Assembly: GCF_000012965.1 (NCBI RefSeq)
Contig: NC_007575.1
Span: forward strand, 1,674,001 to 1,738,000
DNA from: Sulfurimonas denitrificans DSM 1251
Lineage (GTDB): Bacteria; Campylobacterota; Campylobacteria; Campylobacterales; Sulfurimonadaceae
DNA length: 64,000 nt
Direction of reading: 5' to 3'
The notes beneath the pieces were generated by a model. That model did no database searches. It had not been told where the DNA came from and saw nothing but the letters and a program-made list of their open reading frames with translations. A program made the translations under genes and the position numbers. Positions 27,208 to 36,398 of the stretch are shown one piece after another (positions within the stretch are counted from its first letter, which is position 1; every line of letters starts with the position of its first letter).

Positions 27208-30200
27208 TCATCTTTCATTTTCTATTTCTCTGGTATGTTTTAACTGTTTATCAAACAGATTAGACATATCAACCGCTTTGTGCATTGCATCCTTGAATAT
27301 TTCAAGAGTAGGATTTTCAAGTACTTCTACTACATCTTGAGCTAGGTGTTTGAATGATTCTAACGCCTCTTGAGTGATTTCACGCATATCATAGTTTAAT
27401 GCCATGTCCTCAAGAACTCCTAAATCTTGCTCACTTGTGATAATATCTTTGATGCCTGTTTCATCTGATAGATATCTTTGGATATCCTCAACTCTTTCGT
27501 ACAGTTCACTTGCTTTATCGATTTTATCAATAAAGCTTTCTTTTTCTTGTTCCCTTGCTAAGTTTTGTTTTTCTCCCTCTTGATTGTTGATTTCTTGTGT
27601 TGCCTCTTGATACTTAGCATTTTCTTCTCTTCGTTTGTCATAAACGGTTTGCATACTTTCCCCTTTTATTTGGATGGTTGGCTGTTGAGTTCTGCCAACG
27701 ACATTAATCTCTGGTCGCACTGTAATATTTGCATCTCTTCTGAACCTGTTTGCCAAGTTATTGAGTGTATCGCTCTGCAAAAGCAAGTCACTGAGTCGCT
27801 TGATGTTTGATACCACAACGCTGTTGGACAACTTGTGCAGCAGGTTAATGGTCTTTTGTTCTCTTGCAGTGCTTCTATCACTGGACTTATGTAACCCTTG
27901 AATTTTTGTGAGCTCATTTGCTCTCCTTTTTAAAATTTCTTCTGTGTTGTAATCTAGCGTACTTCGTTTTACTTGTCTTTCCGCCACTGCATCCCTGAAC
28001 TGTTCTTTGTCTTGAGTGTAAATAGATATATGAGCTTTTGCCCTTGTAAGAGCTACATAAAAAGCATTTTGACTGCTGAGGCGGCTATCGCCTACAAATA
28101 TACTTCTCTCGCTTGTTTGCCCTTGCGCTTTATGATTTGTGATTGCGTATGCGTGGTCAATGTAGTTGTACTCCTTTGTGTTGATTTTTATCTCTTTTTT
28201 ACCTGTATCAACGGTTAAAAAGCCGTCTTTTATCTCTTTAACCGTTCCGATATCGCCGTTATTTAATCCGAGTGATTTATCTTTTTTAGTGAAGATGATT
28301 TTGTCATTTTGGCTAAACTCCTTTTGAGTGGTTTTATATAAGTTGAGCTTGTCGCCATGCTCGCCTAGATTTACTTCTTTACTATTGCCTTTGGCATCTT
28401 GCAAAGTGATAGAGTTTAATTCTTCATTTACGGATGCAATGACTGCCTCTGTACCGCTTTTTAAGCTCCCCTTGTAACTTCCTGCTTGCTGCACCATATC
28501 GCCTACCTCATAGCTCGTATAATGATGAACTGATATGCTGTCTAGTTGTTGTTTTTCCTGAATATGCAAAATTTGATGACTTGAAATAGAGTTGTCTTTT
28601 TTCAGCTCATCTCTTATAAGTTCGTTGAGTTCTTGTCTTGTTTGATTTTTCATAACAAGTAATAAAGTGTTGTCTTTATCTTGAAGATACTCTTTTACAA
28701 CGCTTGAATAATCCTCTGCTTCGATTGTTTGAAACTGATTTTTACTCTCAAGAATGTCAAGCACTGCATCAGTTTTTTGCTCTTTTGTGAGCTTGTAAAG
28801 CTCTTTCATATCTGCTGTTTTTGCTCGCATGCTCTCTGCCATAACTGCAACTTCAATAGCACCTTTTGCTTGAAGCTGCTCGAAAATTGCACCTGCACCG
28901 ATTGAAGTGAACTGTTTAGTATCCCCCATCAAAACAAGCTTTGAATTTGTTTGTTGTGCTATGTCTGTGAGCTTTTGCATTTTACGACTGTCTACCATTG
29001 AGGCTTCGTCCACTATGATGATTTGATTTTGCTTGTGTTGTCTTTGATGTATGAAGCTGTCTATCGTTTGCCCTTTTATACCGCTCTCTTTTGAGATTTC
29101 ATCGGCTGCCTTGTTTGTAGGTGCTAAACCTATCAAATTATCTTTTTTATGCAGCTTTTGAAACTCTTTAACGGCTTTGAGCATAAAAGTTTTACCTACC
29201 CCTGCATCTCCTTGAATTCCTAAAATTGCATCTTTGGAAGTTAGAACATGACTAAAAGCTTCTTTTTGCCCTGCGGTCATAGTAGAGAAATTTTCAGACA
29301 AGAATTGCTCTGCTTTGTCTAGCGTAGTTTCAGCTTGTGCTGTATTTTTACTCTCTTGCGCATAGGTTAAAATCTCTCTCTCAATATTTATCATCTCTTG
29401 TGTTGTATAAATATTCTCATCGAGTTTGATGATGTCTGAATTTAATACCGCATTTTCAAGCGTAGATAAATCGTAGGTATAAGATTGAATTGCATTTAGT
29501 TTTATCGCTCTTGATAGTATCTCTTCACTCGTAAAAGTTGACTCATGCTCGGTTGTGAGCTGTGCAGCTTTTTGAGTTAGCTCGTCAAGAGATAAGATTT
29601 TTTGATTTGATTTTTCAAGGTTTTGGATTTGATGGATAGTTTCTTTTGTGAAGCCTGTATTCTCAACTAAGTTTTTATTTTTTAGCTCTATTTCTTCTAA
29701 CTCACTATAAGAATGTGATTGCTTATAGTTTCTAGTTTCCAGTGTTGCGATTTGTCTAAGTTGTGACTCGTTGGCATTTGGATATTTTCTCAAAAGCTCT
29801 TTTCTATTTTCTAAAAGCCATTTTTCAATTTCTGCGGTTCTTGTCGATATCGAGTTTCTAGCTTCTTGAGTTACTCCCTTTATTTCTAAGATGTCTTTTT
29901 GGATATCTAAAACCTCGCTTTGAAAACCTAACTTTTGCATCTCTTGAAAAAGCTCTTGATGATAGATTTGAGTAATGAGCTTTTGATTATCGTATAGCTG
30001 CTTATTGTCTATACTTACGAGTTCGCCTTTTGAGTTTATAGTTTGGTTTGCGATGAAACAATGAGTATGGATTTTTATCTCTTCATTGCGATTGCTAAGA
30101 TGTTGAAACTTAGCGATTGCAAGTCCGTTATTTTGAAAGTGCTCTCTGCCATTTTCGTTTCTCATTCTGTAGGTTATATATCTACTTGCTTTTTCAAGTG

Positions 30201-30546
30201 CAAGATTTACAGCTCTGTCTTGAGCTTGTAGAATTGATTTTTTAAGCTCATCGTTTGCGACTGCATAAATTACATCTATACTTTTGCTCGGACTAAAAGT
30301 AATATCAAAACCAGCACGCTGATTTCCAGTTGCATTGCCTTTGAGATTTTGATTTATAAGGTCTGCAAAATCTTGATAACTCTCTTTTGTAATTGCTGAT
30401 TGATGAGCAATGTTTTGATAGCGATTTGACATTTCACCAGTGATATGCCACTCGCCCAACTCTTGGTTTTTTTGATAGTAATCAAGATCTTGTTGAAAGT
30501 AGTTTTCGGCTTGAGCTGAACTTTGCCAGCTTGATATTGACATCAT
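27208..30546 (-). CDS. MobF conjugative relaxase-helicase (TrwC/TraI family)
   Basis: 1112 aa. The N-terminal ~290 residues are a TrwC relaxase: Tyr residues in YFQQDLDYYQK, GFDITFSPSKSIDVIYA, and the metal site HTHCFIANQT. A RecD-like helicase follows: Walker A GDAGVGKTFML, Walker B IIIVDEASMVD, a C-terminal motif AYAITNHKAQGQT. The last ~200 residues are charged and probably coiled. It nicks one strand at oriT and unwinds it during transfer. GGAGG lies 7 nt before the first of two adjacent ATGs. It is the key gene that marks the element as mobilizable. Confidence 0.93.
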   Translation of the reverse strand: MMSISSWQSSAQAENYFQQDLDYYQKNQELGEWHITGEMSNRYQNIAHQSAITKESYQDFADLINQNLKGNATGNQRAGFDITFSPSKSIDVIYAVANDELKKSILQAQDRAVNLALEKASRYITYRMRNENGREHFQNNGLAIAKFQHLSNRNEEIKIHTHCFIANQTINSKGELVSIDNKQLYDNQKLITQIYHQELFQEMQKLGFQSEVLDIQKDILEIKGVTQEARNSISTRTAEIEKWLLENRKELLRKYPNANESQLRQIATLETRNYKQSHSYSELEEIELKNKNLVENTGFTKETIHQIQNLEKSNQKILSLDELTQKAAQLTTEHESTFTSEEILSRAIKLNAIQSYTYDLSTLENAVLNSDIIKLDENIYTTQEMINIEREILTYAQESKNTAQAETTLDKAEQFLSENFSTMTAGQKEAFSHVLTSKDAILGIQGDAGVGKTFMLKAVKEFQKLHKKDNLIGLAPTNKAADEISKESGIKGQTIDSFIHQRQHKQNQIIIVDEASMVDSRKMQKLTDIAQQTNSKLVLMGDTKQFTSIGAGAIFEQLQAKGAIEVAVMAESMRAKTADMKELYKLTKEQKTDAVLDILESKNQFQTIEAEDYSSVVKEYLQDKDNTLLLVMKNQTRQELNELIRDELKKDNSISSHQILHIQEKQQLDSISVHHYTSYEVGDMVQQAGSYKGSLKSGTEAVIASVNEELNSITLQDAKGNSKEVNLGEHGDKLNLYKTTQKEFSQNDKIIFTKKDKSLGLNNGDIGTVKEIKDGFLTVDTGKKEIKINTKEYNYIDHAYAITNHKAQGQTSERSIFVGDSRLSSQNAFYVALTRAKAHISIYTQDKEQFRDAVAERQVKRSTLDYNTEEILKRRANELTKIQGLHKSSDRSTAREQKTINLLHKLSNSVVVSNIKRLSDLLLQSDTLNNLANRFRRDANITVRPEINVVGRTQQPTIQIKGESMQTVYDKRREENAKYQEATQEINNQEGEKQNLAREQEKESFIDKIDKASELYERVEDIQRYLSDETGIKDIITSEQDLGVLEDMALNYDMREITQEALESFKHLAQDVVEVLENPTLEIFKDAMHKAVDMSNLFDKQLKHTREIENER

Positions 30547-30573
30547 GTGATTACCTCCTTTTTTTGAAATTTA

Positions 30574-31317
30574 CTAGATAGCGTTTTTTCTTTCTATGAT
30601 TGTCTGCAAATCCTTTTTAAGTTCTTTGAGCTTGGTTTCAGAGAATTGATGAATTTGGCTGTTGTGTTTGTTTGTTTCTTCAACTTGGTTACTGATAACT
30701 TTCCACAAAAAATCTCTTTTATCTTCTATAGATTTTGTGATAGAAATATACATTTTTTGAATTGTTGGCTCTTCTATACTATCAACTAGAGCCTTGTTTA
30801 AAACAAGCAAACCATCCAGCTCAGTGTTTAATAAATTTTTTAAGGCTCCAACTACTTTCTCGTTTAATTCTGAAAAATCAGAAATCGTTTCTAAAGTTGC
30901 TTCTTGTCTTCTTTCTATATAGTGTTGTTGTTCCCGAACATAATTTAAAACGTTTCCATCAATAGCTTTTTCCTGTAAAATATGTATAGCGTATTTTTCC
31001 ATCTCTATAAAATACTTACGAACTTCTTTACCTTTTGAACTTCTTGAGGACATGGCTATATGCTTTGCTGCATCAAGTGTAATGATGTAATCAAATTCAG
31101 GTCTTCCGCCTTGTTGTAGGTTTTTCGGATTTTTCCGAATAACCTCAAAATCTAGTTTTTCTTCTAGGTCTAAAGTTTCAATCTGATACTTTATCCAGTT
31201 TGAATATTTGTCTTGACTTCCTAACTCTTCCCACAACTCCCTTGAATTCACTGTTTGAAGCTTTTCTTCGCCTATTTTATTATTTGTAACTTTTATTATT
31301 TGCACTGGTTTTTTCAT
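30574..31317 (-). CDS. Phage-type antirepressor (AntA/AntB-like)
   Basis: 247 aa. Residues ~20-115 match the AntA/AntB antirepressor domain: TVNSRELWEELGSQDKYSNWI and FDYIITLDAAKHIAMSSRSSKGKEVRKYFIEMEK. The rest is helical, with no other domain that I recognise. Antirepressors inactivate repressors, releasing a lytic or transfer programme. It sits just upstream of the relaxase in the same direction, with the 22-bp shared motif and the iteron array before it. A role in switching transfer on is a fair inference. Confidence 0.85.
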   Translation of the reverse strand: MKKPVQIIKVTNNKIGEEKLQTVNSRELWEELGSQDKYSNWIKYQIETLDLEEKLDFEVIRKNPKNLQQGGRPEFDYIITLDAAKHIAMSSRSSKGKEVRKYFIEMEKYAIHILQEKAIDGNVLNYVREQQHYIERRQEATLETISDFSELNEKVVGALKNLLNTELDGLLVLNKALVDSIEEPTIQKMYISITKSIEDKRDFLWKVISNQVEETNKHNSQIHQFSETKLKELKKDLQTIIERKNAI

Positions 31318-31347
31318 TTTGGTTTCCTGAATTGGTCTTGGTTTTTA

Positions 31348-31369
31348 ATGGTAGGTATTAAGTATTAAA
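31348..31369 (-). promoter_or_regulatory. 22-bp shared upstream motif, copy A
   Basis: 19 of 22 bases match a site at 33510-33531. Copy A lies 30 bp before the antirepressor start, copy B 29 bp before the start of the coiled-coil gene. Equal position and sequence (core TTAATACCTAC-like on the minus strand) suggest a common operator or promoter. Confidence 0.55.
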
Positions 31370-31464
31370 CGAAAATTAAAGTGAATTTGAGAAAAAAACG
31401 ATAATTTTCACCGATTTTTAAAGCAGCTCACCCAAATGGGCGTGGGGTGTGTCTCTTCTTTTGT

Positions 31465-31530
31465 TTCTCAATATGTTCTCAAAACATTCTCAATATGTTC
31501 TCAATATGTTCTCAAAACATTCTCAATATG
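31465..31530. repeat. Six 11-bp iterons in pattern ABAABA
   Basis: Six head-to-tail 11-bp units: A = TTCTCAATATG, B = TTCTCAAAACA, in the order A B A A B A, i.e. a 33-bp block repeated twice. An 11-bp period puts units on one face of the helix. They lie between the TraK-like gene and the antirepressor. They may be a partition centromere, an oriT accessory site or an operator. No spacers are present, so it is not a CRISPR. Confidence 0.85.
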
Positions 31531-31555
31531 TTCCTATGCCCTAGAATAGGGCTTT

Positions 31556-31873
31556 TCAGCTATCACTTGGAAAAAAGTCACTCATCATCTCGAATGGGTC
31601 TTTTTGATCAGTGGCTTCTTTTTTTTGAATTGTTTTTGGTGCAACATAAATATTTTTGATTGGTGTGCTCGGCTTGACTGATTGAATATTTTGTCGCTTT
31701 AACCAGTAATTTAAATTACGGCTCGTCACATTTACATTTAGCTCTTTGAGGTAAGTACATATCTTAGCTGCTGAATAGCCTCGTCTTTTGAGCTCAAAAA
31801 TATCATCTTTATACTCATGCAAAACCGACTTATACGGTTTTGTATTTTTCAAAAACTTTTCAAGCTTTGACAT
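31556..31873 (-). CDS. TraK-like HTH DNA-binding protein
   Basis: 105 aa. Residues ~18-62 (SVLHEYKDDIFELKRRGYSA followed by AKICTYLKEL and a second helix ending NYWLKRQ) look like the KfrB/TraK-type HTH found in RP4 TraK, which binds oriT. The C-terminal third is basic and disordered. It follows the ParA-like gene by 8 bp, the same order relation as traK and traL in RP4 transfer operons, and the iteron array starts 25 bp beyond its stop. It is the best candidate for the iteron-binding partner of the ATPase. Confidence 0.6.
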   Translation of the reverse strand: MSKLEKFLKNTKPYKSVLHEYKDDIFELKRRGYSAAKICTYLKELNVNVTSRNLNYWLKRQNIQSVKPSTPIKNIYVAPKTIQKKEATDQKDPFEMMSDFFPSDS

Positions 31874-31881
31874 TTTTTAGC

Positions 31882-32637
31882 TCACAAAAGTGAAAGTACA
31901 TGATGACTCAAGGTACTTTTACCCACCCCACCCTTTGTCGAACACACGGCTATGTTTGAAGGTTGTCCGAGCGTGTCTGCTATTTGAGGCATGAATTTGT
32001 CAAGTGTGTTTTTAGCCTCAACTGATTGACAATATTGCCCCCAAAGTTTTAAATATTTATTTTTATCTCGTCCCGATTTTTCAAACATAACTTCTCTGAT
32101 GTCTGGCATTTCGAGAAAAGGCTCACAAATTTGAGCGAACTCGCCGACTGTGTATCCAGCAGTCGCAGCGATCTCAAAAAATGGATTAAGTGGAATCATT
32201 ATTGTTTTTGGATTGTTGAGCTCTTCGAAAAGTGAAGATATACCTAGCGCCTTGTTGCCAAACCAGAACATCCAATCTTTGCGAATTGTTGACATGTCAT
32301 AGACTTGATTTAGAGCAAAAACAGTGTTTTCGGGTCTTCCGATTAACTCAAAAGTATCTTTTGCATTTTTCGCGCTTGATAATGAATTGCCGACAGGAAC
32401 GATATACGTCCAGTCGCCCCTATCGGCTTTTTTGATAATTTCGAGCCCTTTTTTAGAGTCATTTCCACCACCGAGATCAACTATAAGATTTGAACCAGTT
32501 GACATCTGTTCAAAGAGCATCTCCCCGAACGCTTCCTCGCCGTCAGATATTACAACTGATTTTGACTCGATTACTTGTGATTTATGAAACACGTTTGAGT
32601 TGTTGTTATCATCTATTTCTAAAATTATTGTTTTCAT
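31882..32637 (-). CDS. ParA/TraL-like ATPase with C-terminal Walker A (circular permutation)
   Basis: 251 aa. The protein opens with MKTIILEIDDNNNS, which corresponds to the strand after the Walker A helix in ParA proteins. Walker B is LIVDLGGG (~55), then IVPVGNSLSSAKNAKDT (~82) and IMIPLNPFFEI. The deviant Walker A motif that normally starts a ParA, here IAVCSTKGGVGKSTLSHH, lies at residues ~229-246, right before the stop. The upstream gene ends 15 bp before this start, so no missing N-terminus is hidden there; the next gene starts 8 bp after the stop. All ParA motifs are present once, in rotated order. RP4 TraL is a ParA-like protein of similar length (~241 aa) but normal order. Confidence 0.8.
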   Translation of the reverse strand: MKTIILEIDDNNNSNVFHKSQVIESKSVVISDGEEAFGEMLFEQMSTGSNLIVDLGGGNDSKKGLEIIKKADRGDWTYIVPVGNSLSSAKNAKDTFELIGRPENTVFALNQVYDMSTIRKDWMFWFGNKALGISSLFEELNNPKTIMIPLNPFFEIAATAGYTVGEFAQICEPFLEMPDIREVMFEKSGRDKNKYLKLWGQYCQSVEAKNTLDKFMPQIADTLGQPSNIAVCSTKGGVGKSTLSHHVLSLL

Positions 32638-32652
32638 TGTTTTTGCCTTTTT

Positions 32653-33480
32653 TTAATTTTTTGGATTTTTAGCTATCGCTTTTAATGGTATATAATAAAT
32701 ACCATCTTTTTTTTGGGTAACTTCACCCAAATTTTTTAAATAAATCAGAGATTTATCACCATTTGGATTATCAAATATACCAAGGTTGTTGGTATTAACA
32801 CATGGCTCTTTTACCTCTTTTTCAACATAAAAAGGCTTCTCAACATATATTGGTTTTTCGACAATCACCTGTTTTTCAACTATTTTTATCTCTTTTTTGG
32901 CGACTTCGCCCAAGAAAGGTAATGTTACATTGAGGTATGGAGCGACATAAGGCGCTGACATACCCATCCCAAACGCAAAGAGAGCGACCCAAAAGATTTG
33001 ATGGCTTTTGGCTTTTTTTACGTTATTGTTAACGTCTTGAAGAGATTTTTTAATCTCATCTAATTCACTAAAATCAAAATCATTTTTGATTTGAGCTGCT
33101 TTTGTTTTTAAATCTTGAGAAATTAAATTAATTTCACTCTCGATTTTAGAGATGAGAGGTGCAACATCTATGTTTATCTCTTTGTTTTTTATACTTTCGA
33201 GATTTGATATAACTTTGCCCATTCCCTCAAATTTTTTGAGCTCATCAGTATCTTTTTGTATTTGAATAGATATAAAACTAAGCTCTGACAGCAGCTCTTG
33301 CAAGCTTTGTGTGTTTACTATACTTTCACCGACTGGTGGACTTGTAGAGCCTTTGTTTGGAGTGTATTTTTTTGGTGGTTTTTTAGGCTCTTCCAATTTT
33401 TCATTATCTTTATCAAAGATTAAATCGCCCTCTTGAGGCATATTGCTATCTTCTTCTAATATAAAATCATCATCTTTCAT
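32653..33480 (-). CDS. Coiled-coil, single-span membrane protein
   Basis: 275 aa. An acidic, Pro-rich start (residues 1-55) is followed by ~100 residues of predicted coiled coil, one membrane helix (IFWVALFAFGMGMSAPYVAPYL, ~163-184) and an outside part with a repeated EKPxYVEKP motif and one Cys. It is the first gene of a run with the permuted ATPase and the TraK-like gene, behind copy B of the 22-bp motif. A membrane anchor for the DNA-processing complex, comparable in place to RP4 TraM, is possible. No family recognised. Confidence 0.6.
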   Translation of the reverse strand: MKDDDFILEEDSNMPQEGDLIFDKDNEKLEEPKKPPKKYTPNKGSTSPPVGESIVNTQSLQELLSELSFISIQIQKDTDELKKFEGMGKVISNLESIKNKEINIDVAPLISKIESEINLISQDLKTKAAQIKNDFDFSELDEIKKSLQDVNNNVKKAKSHQIFWVALFAFGMGMSAPYVAPYLNVTLPFLGEVAKKEIKIVEKQVIVEKPIYVEKPFYVEKEVKEPCVNTNNLGIFDNPNGDKSLIYLKNLGEVTQKKDGIYYIPLKAIAKNPKN

Positions 33481-33509
33481 TTTTTTTGTATCTCCTTTTG
33501 ATGTTTAAA

Positions 33510-33531
33510 ATAGTAGGTATTTAATATTAAA
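33510..33531 (-). promoter_or_regulatory. 22-bp shared upstream motif, copy B
   Basis: Partner of 31348-31369 (19/22 identical), 29 bp before the coiled-coil gene. On the minus strand it reads TTTAATATTAAATACCTACT and two more bases. Same spacing to the start codon as copy A. Confidence 0.55.
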
Positions 33532-33565
33532 GTTTTTTTAAGCTTCAGTGGCTTGAAAAAATTCA

Positions 33566-33618
33566 ATGCAATCGCCATAGGCGATTGCATATCTTTCGTA
33601 ATCGCATAAGGCGATTAC
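33566..33618 (-). terminator. Two tandem hairpins after the large membrane protein gene
   Basis: ATGCAATCGCC-ATA-GGCGATTGCAT is a perfect 11-bp stem; beside it GTAATCGC-(5)-GCGATTAC is an 8-bp stem that overlaps the stop codon of the 926-aa gene. Both share AATCGC/GCGATT. On the minus strand the outer one is followed by TTGAATTTTTTC, so it probably ends that transcript. Confidence 0.65.
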
Positions 33619-36395
33619 ACACGCATTACTGTTTTTTCGTTCACGCTTTGTAGCGTCTCTCCTACACTATCGCTTACGCTGCTGACTTTCTCATATATCA
33701 GCTCATACATAAAGCCAGGCATCTTCCAAATCATCTGAACAACAAGTATAATTTTAATGATCATAAACGTTACACTGACTAGCCCAAAAACGATATATTT
33801 GTCTAAGAATAGTTTGATGAGTGAAAACAAATTACTAAACTCAAAACTACTAAACATATAGCTCCAGCTCGCATTTTCGATTGAGTCAAGGCTATTAAAT
33901 ACGTTATTTAGAAGTGAAAACTCTAAAAAATTAAGAAGTGAAATTGAGAACATCGATAAAATGACACATACAACAATTAGAATAGTTTTGAAGGCTATTG
34001 CGATAATTTTCGCAAATGCAACTCCCATGCGCTCTTCTTGATTTTTCGCAAAAGCGTAAATCAGTAAAAACATACTTGCAACAAAAGCAAAAAGTTTCTC
34101 GACAAATAAAAGCGTGAAAACAAGTATCGCACTGCCCAAAAATATGGTCATTACTAAACTTGACATAACACTCTTTATTAAAATTGCAGCGATTTTTAAA
34201 TCTATGACGTCATAATCATTGTTGATTTTTGTTTTTTCAGTTATATAATTTAAAGCTTTTCGGCTTAAATTTATGCCTTTTCCTATCGGACCGGAAACAG
34301 TTGAGAGTTGATTAAATAACCAATTTGTGATTGGTTCTTTGACAACATGCACCATTTTTGCGATGTTATGCCCCCCGAAGAGCATTAAAACGGGGATATC
34401 AGTTGCAAGCTCTTTCATTTTCGACTCTGCGAAATCTGTAATAGCATTTTCATTGTTGTCATCGATTTTAGTGGCTTGTTCGAGATCATCCAAAATTCCC
34501 AAATTTTGCAAAACTAGATTGATCACCGGAAGATAAACAATACTTAAGTAGCCCTGCTCTGCAAACATTTTCCACTGAATTTCGTTTACGACTTTCATAT
34601 ATTCAACTTTAGCATCCTTCACAGAAGGGTCTTTAAGCTTCGCAAATTGCGCATCAATCTCTCCTATTCTCTGTTTCGCCGCAATCCATTTTTTAGTGTT
34701 TTCGTAACATCCACTCAAACTCATAGGCGCAAAATTCGGGTCTCTGAACTTCTCTTTTGCGCTCTCTTTAACAAACCCGCTGTCGCTATTTGCAGCAACA
34801 CTGTTGTAAGGACTTATAACAGCTTGATTTGAACTTTGCGCATATTTCATAATCGCTAGCGCTTCCGCCTCACTCTTTGGCCAAGGATTCGCATCTAATG
34901 ACGAAACTTTGCTATCAAACAGCACGGATGAAAAGGTGTTCGCACCGTCGTTTTTGCTCAATGTTGAGGATCTGTATGTTTCTAAAGCACTTTTAATGGC
35001 ATCAACATCATAATTCGCATAACACATCTCTGTGTCAATCGTGCTATAAGACTCCATACTTTTTTGTAGAACTTTCCTCTCAGTCGTCATGGCGTCTATC
35101 TGTTTTTCATTAAAAAGCCCCGTGCTTCCATTCAGACTGTTAAGATAAGCCCGTATCCCAATCTCTGCAAAAGCATCCGCCCAATAGTTCGTTTCACTAT
35201 ATAAAAACTGTATCGCCGCCTGAATATTAGTCTGTTGAATAATCAGTTCGTTTTTTGCAACGCCTTGAGCTTTACTTTCATATTGTATATTTAGCTTTTG
35301 AACATCACCAGCAAACAACATAATTATCGTTAAAAAGCCGACTGTGGTACGTTGAATATGATTACTGTCATAATCCCTTTTTTGCATGATTTTATTGCTT
35401 ATCGCAGGCATAGCCCAAGTCAATATGACGTTATTGACAATAAACACAAACGCAAGAGCTTGCGCCAAAATAACAATAATATCGTTCGCCTTTAGCCAAA
35501 AGTCTAACAGCATAAAATAACTAGAATTTGCGACGGCATCTGCGGCATTTTTAATGCTCACTTGATTAGCGGAATTAGATAGAAACTCGTTTTCACTTTG
35601 AGAGTCAAAGCCCGTGAGCAGTCCTACGAGGTTGCTGAAACTCTTCTCCATCTTTGTAACAATCATTTCATTAGGAAGAGTGGTATATCCGCTTCTCGTT
35701 TTTAACTTTTGAGTTAAAAGCGTCTGCTCAAAGTCAAATATATCAACATTGAAACTAACTATCCCATCCAAAATATCCGCCAAATCCAAAAATTTGGCAT
35801 CTTTGCTATGCTTGTAATCAACCGTATATTTATACTCTTGAGCCTTTAGCTCATTCATATAATCACTGTTCGTTCTTTTAAGCTGCTGCGTTTCCTCGTC
35901 TGTATCTTTATTTTGAGCATCCGAATATTTATCCAAACAACTTTTATTTACAAAAACCTCTGAATATTCAGTGACTTGATTTGTATTCTTTATAGCATCA
36001 GAACTTGAAAAGTTATTAAGATGAACAGAACACCCGATTCTACCGCTTACTAAATCAAAAAAATTCACCCTCGTTGTATATCCGGCATTCACTCTCTCAG
36101 GTGTAAGAGGCGGACAAACATAATCCTTTGGCGAGTCACATGAAGTAAAACTTAAAGGAGTGAACCACGGTTGCTCAGTCTTTATCTTTCCCGCTCTACT
36201 TTCTTCAAACTCTTTCTTATAAGCACTGTCTTCGCCAACCACCGTAACGTCGGTATTTATTTCAACGTTATTTACCCTCTCATCTGCAAAGCTCGTGCTT
36301 CCGCTCGGAAGGTCTTTATTTGCAGCCAATGGGTCATACGCCCAAGCGGTTGCCGTCAAAGCAACCGCAAAAAGTAAAAAAGGTAACTTTTTCAT
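33615..36395 (-). CDS. Large exported multi-span membrane protein (TraG/DotA-TraY-like layout)
   Basis: 926 aa. A signal peptide (MKKLPFLLFAVALTATAWAYD) leads to a ~280-residue outside domain with several cysteines (CDSPKDYVCPP, GCSVHL, KSCLDKYS). Two membrane helices follow near 305-360, then a second long soluble stretch with Cys (CYANYD, CYENTKKW), then ~5 helices in the last 230 residues. The pattern is that of conjugation membrane proteins such as DotA/TraY or TraG, not of transporters. It is the only candidate mating-pore subunit in the element. Family membership is inferred from layout, not from a motif. Confidence 0.55.
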   Translation of the reverse strand: MKKLPFLLFAVALTATAWAYDPLAANKDLPSGSTSFADERVNNVEINTDVTVVGEDSAYKKEFEESRAGKIKTEQPWFTPLSFTSCDSPKDYVCPPLTPERVNAGYTTRVNFFDLVSGRIGCSVHLNNFSSSDAIKNTNQVTEYSEVFVNKSCLDKYSDAQNKDTDEETQQLKRTNSDYMNELKAQEYKYTVDYKHSKDAKFLDLADILDGIVSFNVDIFDFEQTLLTQKLKTRSGYTTLPNEMIVTKMEKSFSNLVGLLTGFDSQSENEFLSNSANQVSIKNAADAVANSSYFMLLDFWLKANDIIVILAQALAFVFIVNNVILTWAMPAISNKIMQKRDYDSNHIQRTTVGFLTIIMLFAGDVQKLNIQYESKAQGVAKNELIIQQTNIQAAIQFLYSETNYWADAFAEIGIRAYLNSLNGSTGLFNEKQIDAMTTERKVLQKSMESYSTIDTEMCYANYDVDAIKSALETYRSSTLSKNDGANTFSSVLFDSKVSSLDANPWPKSEAEALAIMKYAQSSNQAVISPYNSVAANSDSGFVKESAKEKFRDPNFAPMSLSGCYENTKKWIAAKQRIGEIDAQFAKLKDPSVKDAKVEYMKVVNEIQWKMFAEQGYLSIVYLPVINLVLQNLGILDDLEQATKIDDNNENAITDFAESKMKELATDIPVLMLFGGHNIAKMVHVVKEPITNWLFNQLSTVSGPIGKGINLSRKALNYITEKTKINNDYDVIDLKIAAILIKSVMSSLVMTIFLGSAILVFTLLFVEKLFAFVASMFLLIYAFAKNQEERMGVAFAKIIAIAFKTILIVVCVILSMFSISLLNFLEFSLLNNVFNSLDSIENASWSYMFSSFEFSNLFSLIKLFLDKYIVFGLVSVTFMIIKIILVVQMIWKMPGFMYELIYEKVSSVSDSVGETLQSVNEKTVMRV

Positions 36396-36398
36396 TTT

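Noticed and set aside
31465-31530. CRISPR array
   Set aside because: Units are contiguous 11-mers without spacers and no cas gene is near.
31882-32637. Frameshift or missed start as the reason for the late Walker A in the ParA-like protein
   Set aside because: One frame contains all motifs, the neighbours leave no room, and no second Walker A is found upstream in any frame of the short gap.
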